39,628 bases of DNA, from contig JAHCKS010000043.1 in the NCBI GenBank assembly GCA_026125665.1, positions 1 through 39,628 on the forward strand, written 5' to 3'. Shown here one piece after another: positions 8,930 through 16,500 of the stretch; within the stretch, counting starts at the first letter, position 1; each line of letters begins with the position of its first letter. The position numbers and the translations under genes are program-made. The DNA comes from Rubrivivax sp. (lineage in GTDB: Bacteria; Pseudomonadota; Gammaproteobacteria; Burkholderiales; Burkholderiaceae_C). Below the pieces are notes generated by a model. It was not told the origin of the DNA. It worked only from the letters and a program-made list of their open reading frames with translations, and ran no database searches.

Positions 8930-8935
8930 ATTATG
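8930..8935 (-). promoter_or_regulatory. -10-like CATAAT before ubiA
   Basis: CATAAT on the minus strand (5 of 6 consensus bases) is followed by exactly six bases and the ubiA ATG at 8923. This predicts a leaderless ubiA transcript. No convincing -35 at 16-18 bases upstream. Confidence 0.5.
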
Positions 8936-8958
8936 GGCAGCGCGAGTCCGCGCCGGGC

Positions 8959-11829
8959 TCAGCCGCCGATGCGGGCCAGCACTTGCTGCGCCGCCGCGCG
9001 CTCCGGCTCGCGCGGCTGCATCGCCAGCACGCGCTGCGCTTCCTCGCGCGCCTTGGCTGCCTGGCCGGCATCGGCATAGAGCTGGGCCAGGCGCACCCGC
9101 ATGGGCACGGACTTCGGCACCAGCGCCAAGGCCTCCGTCTGCCGCGCGATCGCCGGCCCCACCTGGCCGCCGGCGGCCAGCGCCGCGGCAAGCGTGTCGA
9201 GCACCGCAGGCAGATAGGGCGCGAGCCGGCGCGCCCGCTCGGCCGTGGCCAGCGCCTGCGGGTCGCGGGCCATCACCTGTGCGTAGGCGAGGTCGTTCAG
9301 CAGCGCGGCGTCGCGCGGGTCGGCGGCATGGGCCTGGCGCAGACGGGCCACCGCCTGTGCGTAGTCGCCCCGCGAGGCCGCGCCCCGCCCGAGGTAGGCG
9401 AGGAAGACGACATCACCGGGATGCGACTTCAGCCAGGCGGCCTCGAGCTCGCGCGCCGCGGGACCACCGGCCGCCGCGGATGCCTTGGCGCCCTCCGGAC
9501 GCACCAACGCGCGGTGCAGGGCAACGGCGGTGGGAGTGCCCGGCTGCACCGCATGGGCCTCGCGCAGCAGCGCCACGGCGCGCGGCCACTGGCCGCGGGC
9601 CATCTCGTACTCCGCCTGGACCAGCCACCCGAGCGCCTCGCCCGGTGCCTGCGTGCGTGTGCGCTCGGCGATCGAGGCCACCTTGCGGGCGTCGCCTTCG
9701 AGCGCGGCGATGCGCACCGCGGCGCGCACGGCCGGCGGCCACATCGGCGCCAGCTTGTAGGCCCGCAGCACGTGGTCACTGGCAGCGGCGCGGTCGCCGG
9801 CCGCCAGCTGCGCCTCGGCCAGGCGCAGGTGCGCATCGGCCGAGTTGGGCAGCAGGTGCACCAGGCGCAGCAGGTGCGTCACGGCCTGCCGCCTCTCGCC
9901 GCCGGCGAGCTGCACGGCAGCGAGGTCCGCCAGGATCTCCGGGTGGTCGGGCAGCGCGACGAGCGCCGCCTGAGCACGCGCCAGCGCCGCGACCTCGTCG
10001 CTGTCCTTGCGGTGCAGGGCGATCGCCTGGCGCCAGATGGCGGCGTCCGCCGGCGATGCGGCCACCGCACGATCGACCCAGCGCGCCGCGTCGGCACGGC
10101 TGGCACCTTCGCGACGCGTGATGACCGCCAGCGCCATCATCGCCGGCGCCGAGCGCGGCTCGAGCTTCAGCAGCGCCTCGTAGCGGCGCCGCGCCTCGGC
10201 GGGGCGATCCTCGGCGAGGTCGAGCTCGGCCAGGCTCGACACCGCCGCGAGGTGGCGCGGCTCCCTGGTCAGCGCCACCTCGTAGGCGGCGCGCGCGCCG
10301 GCGCGGTCGCCGCGCGCCTGCAGGATGCGCCCGCGCACGTGGTGCGGCACGGCCGCATCGGGGCGCCGCTGTGCCAGGGTCGCGGCCGCCTTCAGTGCGG
10401 CGGCGGCATCGCCGCGCCGCATGTGCACGGCCACCTGCTCGAGCATGGCCTCGACCGCCGCATCTTCGCTTTGGCCGGCCACCTGCAGCTCGCGCAGGCC
10501 GAGGTCGACCTCCCCTTGCGCGATCAGCGAGCGGCCGATCTCCAAGCGCACGGCACCCGCACCAGGTGCCAGTCGGCCCGCGCGCGCGAAGGCCGCGTCT
10601 CCCGCGGCGAAGTCGCCCAGCTCGAGATGGGCACGCCCGGCAGTCGTCCACACGCTGGGGTCCTTCGAGTCGGCGGCGAGCACCGGACGCAGGGTGTCCA
10701 GCGCGTCGCGCGGCATGCCGGCGCGTGCCTGCACGGCGGCCAGCTCGCGACGCGGCTCGTGCGCGGCGGGTGCCAGCAGGACGGCGCGCGTCAGTTGGGC
10801 CATCGCCTGATGCGTCTCGCCCAGCCGCGCGTGCACGACCCCGGCCAGGTAGACGATCGCAAGCTGGTCCGGTGCCCCGCGCAAGAGGCGGTAGCTGAAC
10901 TCGCGCGCCCGCACGTACTGCCCCTGCAGGAACGCCACGACGGCCTGGTAGTACATGGCCGTGCCGTTGTTCGGCAACGCCCGCGCCATGGCCTGCACAG
11001 CCTCGGCCGCCGCGGCGACCTCGCCACGACGCAGCAGCAGCTCGATCGCCCCCGAGTACGCCACCACGAGGCCGGGCCGCAACTCGGACGCCTTGCGGTA
11101 GGCCTGCAACGCGCCGGCGGCGTCGTTGGCGAGGCGGGCCAGCACGTCGCCCTTCAGCACCCAGGCGGGCGCATTGTCGGGATGCAGCACGAGCACCTGT
11201 TCGGCCAGGCGCCGCGCGCCTTCACTGTCGCCGCGCTCAGCGGCAAGGCGGGCTCTCAGCACCAGCGCCGGCGCGTGGGTCGGCGAAGCGGCCAGCACCT
11301 GCGCGAGCTCGGCCTGCGCGGCGTCGAGCTCGCCGAGCTCCCGGTGCGCCTGCGCGAGATGCAGGCGCAGTTCCGGCGCCACCTTCTCGCCATCGAAGCT
11401 GCCGGCCTTGAACTGGCGCACGACCTCGGCCGGCTGGCGCCGCCCAAGCAGCAGCTGCGCTCGCGCCGGCGCCAGCTGCGCAGGCGCGGCGCCGAGCCGC
11501 GCCGCGCGGTCGATCTCGATCTCGGCGCCGTTCAAGTCCCCCTTGGCCAGCAGCACCCTGGCCAGCAGCAGGCGCGCCGGGCCGGACTTGTCTTCCGCCT
11601 GGACGGCGCTGCGTGCTTCGATCAGCGCGCCGTCGACGTCATCGGCAGCGAGCCGCTGCTCGACCGAAGCCAGCCGCCTTGTCTCCTGCGACGCCCCGCA
11701 GGAGACGAGGACCGCAGCCAGCAGGGCGAGCCCGACGCGGACTTGCCAGTTCGGGCGGGCGGCGGGCCACGCTCGACGAGGCAAGTCGGGCAAGAGGTGG
11801 AGTCGGCAGCTTCGCATGGGGCGAAGCAT
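8959..11829 (-). CDS. PEP-CTERM-system TPR-repeat lipoprotein (PrsT-like)
   Basis: 956-residue protein of almost continuous tetratricopeptide repeats after a lipoprotein signal: the hydrophobic run [13 protein letters not shown] ends in a lipobox with the cysteine to be lipidated, preceded by a long basic n-region. Repeats start near [19 protein letters not shown] and run to the end. Length, lipobox and TPR array match the PEP_TPR_lipo/PrsT family found beside exosortase and exopolysaccharide loci. These proteins are thought to act in envelope export or assembly of polysaccharide and PEP-CTERM proteins; the mechanism is unknown. The PEP-CTERM gene lies 149 bases upstream on the same strand. 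ATG 11829 and ATG 11817 are both possible starts; no strong ribosome-binding site decides. Confidence 0.85.
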   Translation of the reverse strand: MLRPMRSCRLHLLPDLPRRAWPAARPNWQVRVGLALLAAVLVSCGASQETRRLASVEQRLAADDVDGALIEARSAVQAEDKSGPARLLLARVLLAKGDLNGAEIEIDRAARLGAAPAQLAPARAQLLLGRRQPAEVVRQFKAGSFDGEKVAPELRLHLAQAHRELGELDAAQAELAQVLAASPTHAPALVLRARLAAERGDSEGARRLAEQVLVLHPDNAPAWVLKGDVLARLANDAAGALQAYRKASELRPGLVVAYSGAIELLLRRGEVAAAAEAVQAMARALPNNGTAMYYQAVVAFLQGQYVRAREFSYRLLRGAPDQLAIVYLAGVVHARLGETHQAMAQLTRAVLLAPAAHEPRRELAAVQARAGMPRDALDTLRPVLAADSKDPSVWTTAGRAHLELGDFAAGDAAFARAGRLAPGAGAVRLEIGRSLIAQGEVDLGLRELQVAGQSEDAAVEAMLEQVAVHMRRGDAAAALKAAATLAQRRPDAAVPHHVRGRILQARGDRAGARAAYEVALTREPRHLAAVSSLAELDLAEDRPAEARRRYEALLKLEPRSAPAMMALAVITRREGASRADAARWVDRAVAASPADAAIWRQAIALHRKDSDEVAALARAQAALVALPDHPEILADLAAVQLAGGERRQAVTHLLRLVHLLPNSADAHLRLAEAQLAAGDRAAASDHVLRAYKLAPMWPPAVRAAVRIAALEGDARKVASIAERTRTQAPGEALGWLVQAEYEMARGQWPRAVALLREAHAVQPGTPTAVALHRALVRPEGAKASAAAGGPAARELEAAWLKSHPGDVVFLAYLGRGAASRGDYAQAVARLRQAHAADPRDAALLNDLAYAQVMARDPQALATAERARRLAPYLPAVLDTLAAALAAGGQVGPAIARQTEALALVPKSVPMRVRLAQLYADAGQAAKAREEAQRVLAMQPREPERAAAQQVLARIGG

Positions 11830-11965
11830 GTTGCCGCAAGGCGATGCGCCTTCCGCGGGCGACAGCCGACGCGGTCGCGGCAAGCGTGCAGAAGGCCTGA
11901 AACGGCCCGCGTCGAGCCCGGCCAACCGGCCGCGCGGCGCAGGCCGAGCGAGTCGCAGCGTGTCT

Positions 11966-11981
11966 GCGCGTCAGCGCGTCA
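11966..11981. repeat. 8-bp tandem duplication at the PEP-CTERM stop
   Basis: GCGCGTCA occurs twice in tandem; the right copy contains the stop codon of the PEP-CTERM gene (read leftward), so two TGA triplets lie 8 bases apart. Similar in kind to the duplication at the proC stop. Confidence 0.7.
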
Positions 11982-12659
11982 GCGCCGCCTGCGGCGAAGG
12001 CCCACGCCCAGGCCCATGAGGGCCAGGCTCGCCAGCGCCAGCGAGCCGGGTTCGGGGATCTGGCCGCCGCAACCCGGCGTGCCCGATACGCAGCCTTCGA
12101 ACGCGATGGAACCTTCGCTGCCGGCGCCCACCGACTGGTAGCGCACGTAGAAGGGCTCGTCGAAGACGACGCCGCCCGACACCGACGACGCGAAGCTGAG
12201 CGTCATGTTGAACGTGTGGCTCTGGCTCTCGTACAGGCCGCCGGAGCTGCCGCCGGAGCAGTTCGGGCCCGAACTGGCGCAGAAGTCCACCCAGCCGACG
12301 CCGCTGGGCACGTTGCCGCCGTCCATCACGTTGAAGATGCTGCTGTTGTCGACCAGCGCACCGGTCAGGTCGGGCGTGATGACCCCGACGCCGAAGGACG
12401 TCAGGCGGTTCAACCCGTCCTGGGCCGCGGTGGTGGTGTTGGCCACACCCACCGAGAAGGTGGCGGTCGATCCCGAGAAGCTCATCAGCGTGTAGGTGAC
12501 CTGTGCACTCAGGAAGGTGCCGGGCGCATAGGCGTACTCATAGAGGGTGGTGATGGAATCACCCACCGAGTCGAACGTGAACGCCGCTTGCGAAGGCGCC
12601 GCCGCGAGGCCGGCGGCTCCAGCGACGAGGGCGGAGGCAAGGGTGCGCTTGAGGTTCAT
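11979..12659 (-). CDS. PEP-CTERM sorting-signal protein
   Basis: 226-residue exported protein. The signal peptide runs to about SQAAF (residues 1-25). The mature part is rich in Ser, Gly, Thr and Val with few charges, as expected for a beta-rich secreted protein, and has cysteine pairs in FCASSGPNC and CVSGTPGC. The C-terminus is a textbook PEP-CTERM tail: IPEPGSLALASLALMGLGVG followed by six arginines. Such tails are processed by exosortase in the inner membrane, and substrates go to the surface, often in exopolysaccharide matrices. No exosortase gene is in the window, so it must act from elsewhere. The open frame upstream of 12659 reads into the rlpA region and is not part of the gene. Molecular function unknown. 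Confidence 0.92.
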   Translation of the reverse strand: MNLKRTLASALVAGAAGLAAAPSQAAFTFDSVGDSITTLYEYAYAPGTFLSAQVTYTLMSFSGSTATFSVGVANTTTAAQDGLNRLTSFGVGVITPDLTGALVDNSSIFNVMDGGNVPSGVGWVDFCASSGPNCSGGSSGGLYESQSHTFNMTLSFASSVSGGVVFDEPFYVRYQSVGAGSEGSIAFEGCVSGTPGCGGQIPEPGSLALASLALMGLGVGLRRRRR

Positions 12660-12847
12660 GCGAGAGGCTCGAAAGGACGTGCCAAGCACAAGCAGGGTTC
12701 GCGCCAGCGCCGGCAAGTGGTTGTCGCCGTTGGGGCTGCATTGAAGCGCGGATGGCCGGCGGCATGCCGACCGCCGTCGCTGTAAAGCGGCCCGACGCCG
12801 TTTCCGCGTGAGATGCGTCACGTGCCGTTTCACGGCCACCCCGCCGA

Positions 12848-12853
12848 TACACT
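12848..12853 (+). promoter_or_regulatory. -10-like TACACT before rlpA
   Basis: TACACT lies 11 bases before the rlpA ATG at 12865, predicting a 5' leader of only a few bases. The same hexamer followed by GCC precedes proC. Confidence 0.35.
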
Positions 12854-12864
12854 GCCGAGCACAC

Positions 12865-13443
12865 ATGCGCCTTGCCCTCGCATCGGCGTCCGAGGTGGCG
12901 GCGGCCGCATTCGCCGGCCTCGTCGGGCTCGTCACCCTGCTCGCCGGTTGCGCCTCGGCGCCCGTCGACGGCCCGCCGGAGGACCCGCCCCCCGGCATCG
13001 AGCGCACGCCCGACGCCGTGCCGCGCGTCGAGCCCATCCGCGCCGGCGGACCAAACCGCCCGTACTCGATCGGCGGGCGCACCTACGTACCGCTGACCAC
13101 CGACACGCCGTTCGCCGAGACGGGCCTCGCGTCGTGGTACGGCCGCAAGTTCCACGGCCGCCCCACGTCCAGCGGCGAGCCCTACGACATGTTCGCCATG
13201 ACGGCGGCGCATCGCACGCTGCCGATCCCGAGCTATGCACGTGTGCGCAACCCGGCCAACGGCCGCGAGATCATCGTGCGCATCAACGACCGCGGGCCGT
13301 TCGCCAAGGGCCGCGTCATCGACCTCAGCTACGCCGCGGCCGCCAAGCTGGGCCTGCTCGGCGGCGTGGCCCCGGTGTCCGTGCGGCGCCTGACCTTCGC
13401 CGACATCCGCGCCGGGCAGTTGATGGGCCTCGCGTCCGAATGA
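12865..13443 (+). CDS. rlpA: RlpA-like septal lipoprotein
   Basis: 192-residue lipoprotein. The signal region ends in the lipobox LLAGC (residues about 28-32); a Pro-rich linker follows, then the double-psi beta-barrel domain with GLASWYGRKFHGRPTSSGE, FAMTAAHRTLPIPSYARVRN and IIVRINDRGPFAKGRVIDLS. RlpA of Pseudomonas is a lytic transglycosylase acting on denuded glycan at the septum; the Asp of NDRGPF is in the catalytic site. The usual C-terminal SPOR domain is absent, so septal targeting through glycan binding may be missing or supplied in trans. The ATG at 12865 starts the normal signal peptide; a longer frame from 12808 would add 19 residues in front of it. Confidence 0.92.
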   Translation: MRLALASASEVAAAAFAGLVGLVTLLAGCASAPVDGPPEDPPPGIERTPDAVPRVEPIRAGGPNRPYSIGGRTYVPLTTDTPFAETGLASWYGRKFHGRPTSSGEPYDMFAMTAAHRTLPIPSYARVRNPANGREIIVRINDRGPFAKGRVIDLSYAAAAKLGLLGGVAPVSVRRLTFADIRAGQLMGLASE

Positions 13444-13580
13444 AGCCGGTCTCGAGGCGGACCGCCAGCAGGCGCCCGGATCCCTAGCTCGGCGTACGAC
13501 GACGACGCTGCGGCCCTTGATCGCCGGCGCCACCGTGGCGATGCTCGGCGCTGCCGCAAGAACGAGGGCAGGAGACAGGC

Positions 13581-16500
13581 ATGGCCACCAGCAACGATTC
13601 GCGCCCGATCACCTTCATCGTGCCGGGCCAGCCCGTCGAAGGCGGCGTGGACCTGCCCGCGGGCGGTGGGCTCCTGGACGGCGCGGCACGCGGCGCGGCC
13701 GGCGCCGCGGCCGGGGGAGGACGCTGGCTGCCCGGGCGCGTCAAGGGCGCGGTGCGCCTGGCGACGCAGCGCGCCGCCGGCGTCCCGCAGCGCCTGACGG
13801 CGGTGCCCGGTGAAGACATCGTCGCGCTGCACATCGCCAACGGCCCGGTGCTGCTGCTGCACCCGGCCAACGCGCGCGACCTGATGCTGGCGCAGAGCGC
13901 GGCAGCGGGCGCAGGCAGCCGGCGCGGCGCGCCGGCCGAGCTTCCTGCAGACGAGGTCGAGGTCAGCGCACAGCTGCGCTGGCGTGGCCTGGAGCAGGCG
14001 TCACCACTCACACGCGGCCTCGGCGACGTGCTGCTCGGTGCCTTCGAGGTGCTCACCGGGCTCGGCAAGGACAAGGTCGTCGACTTCGCCGCCAGCCAGG
14101 TGGTACAGCGCGTGGACGCGCAGGTCGAGGCGGGCCTCTATGCGTTACGCCCCGGGCTCCTCGACAAGCTCAAGGGCAGCGGCCAGCGCGTCGCCTCGCT
14201 CGACGCCGCCACGGCCGCGGCGGGCCCGCTGCTCGTCTTCATCCACGGCACCTTCTCGGAGACGGCCGGCACCTTCGGCAAGCTGTGGAAGCTGCATCCG
14301 CAGCAGGTGCGGCGGCTGTTCGACCACTACGGCGGCCGCGTCTTCGCGCTCGAGCACGAGACGCTCGGCAAGAGCCCGCTGGCCAACGCGCTGGAGCTGG
14401 TGCGCGCCCTGCCGGCCGGCAGCCGCCTGCACCTGGTGACGCACTCGCGCGGCGGGCTCGTCGGCGAGGTGCTGGCGGTGATGGCGCACCAGCGCGCGGT
14501 GAGCGCGGCGGAAAGCGCGCTCTTCGCCGGCGCCGGGTTCGCCGCGCACCGCGCCGACCTGCAGGCGCTGGCGCGCGAGATGGCCAGGCGCAAGATCGTC
14601 GTCGAACGCATCGTGCGCGTGGCCTGCCCGGCGCGCGGCACGCTGCTCGCCTCGAAGCGGCTCGACGCCTACCTCTCCGTGCTCAAGTGGGCGGCGGACT
14701 GGGCCGGCGGGCCGCTGGCCGGCACCTTCGTCGACCTGCTGGCCGAGGTGGCGCGCCGGCGCGCGCGCCCCGACGAGATCCCCGGCCTCGCGGCGATGAT
14801 CCCCGACACGCCGCTGCTCGACTGGCTCAACGGCGCGCGCACCGAGATCGCCGGCGAGCTGCTCGTCGTCGCTGGCGACCTCGAGGGCGACTCGGTCGGC
14901 AGCTGGGTCAAGACGCTGCTGGCCGACGCGTTCTACTGGACCGACAGCGACCTCGTCGTGCAGACGCGTTCGATGTACGCCGGCGCCCCGCGTGCCGGCG
15001 GTGCCCGCTTCGTGCTCGACCAGGGCGGCCGCACGACGCACTTCGCCTACTTCGCCAACCGCCTCACCGTCGACGCGGTGGTCGAGGCGCTCGTGCAGCC
15101 GAAAGCGCCCGAGGGCTTCCGCACCATCGGCCCGCTGTCGTGGGCCGGCAAGGATGCGGCGGGCCTGCGCGCGGCCCGCCGCGAGCGCGACCCCGGCAAG
15201 CCCGCCGTCTTCGTGCTGCCGGGCATCCTCGGCAGCAACCTCAAGCAGGGCGAAGACCGCATCTGGCTCGCGCTGCGCCTGATCGGCGGCCTCGACCGCC
15301 TCGCCTACAAGCCGCAAGGGGCCGACGGCGTGCTGCCCGACGGCGCCGTCGGCCTCGTCTACGACCGCCTGATCGAGCACCTCGAGGCGACGCACGAGGT
15401 GATCGAGTTCGCCTTCGACTGGCGGCGGCCGATCGAGGAGGAAGCCGCGCGGCTGGCGCAGGCGGTGGACGCCGCGCTCGACGCGCGGCAGGCGACCGGC
15501 CAGCCGGTGCGCCTGCTCGCGCACTCGATGGGCGGCATCGTCGCACGCACGATGCAGCTGGAGGCCCCGGCCACCTGGGAGCGGCTGATGGCGCACCCCG
15601 GGGCGCGCCTCGTCATGCTCGGCACGCCCAACGGCGGCAGCTACGCGCCGATGCAGGTGCTGTCGGGCGACGACACCTTCGGCAACGTGCTTGCCGCCTT
15701 CGGCTCGCCGATGCGCGACGCGAAGGCGCGCCAGCTGATGGCCGAGATGCCGGGCTTCATCCAGCTGCAGGCCGGCCTGCTCGACCCGGCGCTTGGCCTC
15801 GACCAGGAGGCGACGTGGCGCAAGCTTGCCGACGACGACCTCGCGCGCACGCAAGAGGCCAACTGGTGGCACCGCTACGCCGGCGAGGCGATGGAAGCGG
15901 CCGACCGCTGGGGCGTGCCGCCGCAGCGCGTGCTCGACCGGGCCGTGGCGCTGCGCCGCCGGCTCGACCAGCAGCGCGACGAGGACCTGGCGAAGTGGGC
16001 CGACCGGCTGGCCGTCGTGCTCGGCCGGGCCGAGGCCACGCCGGTGGCCTTCCAGGCCACGCCGGACAAGGGCTTCGTCTACCTCGACGCCAGCGACGGC
16101 GACGGCCGCGCCCCGCGCGCGAGCGCGCTGCTGCCCGGCGTGAAGGCCTGGGAGGTCGATGCCGAGCACGGCAGCCTGCCGAGCGAGAAGAGCGCCTTCG
16201 ATGCCTACCTCGAGCTGCTGCAGGGCGGCGGCACGCAGAAGCTGCGGGCCGTGGCGGTGCGGCGCGGTGGCGCCGCCGCGCAAGCGCCGGCGGACCTGCG
16301 CCCCAGCCGCCCCGGTCGCCTGCGCCAGGCCGCACGGCCGGCCGAGTCGATGCCTTCGGTGTTCCGCACCGGCGGCGGCCGCGGGGCAGCGGCGGCGTCG
16401 GTGCCGGGCGGAGGCATCCAGCTATCGATCGGCGTGCTCAACGGCAACCTCAGCTTCGTGGCCGAGCCTTTGCTGGTCGGCCACTACGTGAGCCGCGAGC

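Noticed and set aside
12669-12685. Sigma-54-like site before the PEP-CTERM gene (TTGGCACG then TCCTTTCGA)
   Set aside because: The -24 half is perfect but the -12 position has CG where GC is needed, and the start would fall almost on the ATG. PEP-CTERM genes are often RpoN-controlled, so it merits a note but not a call.
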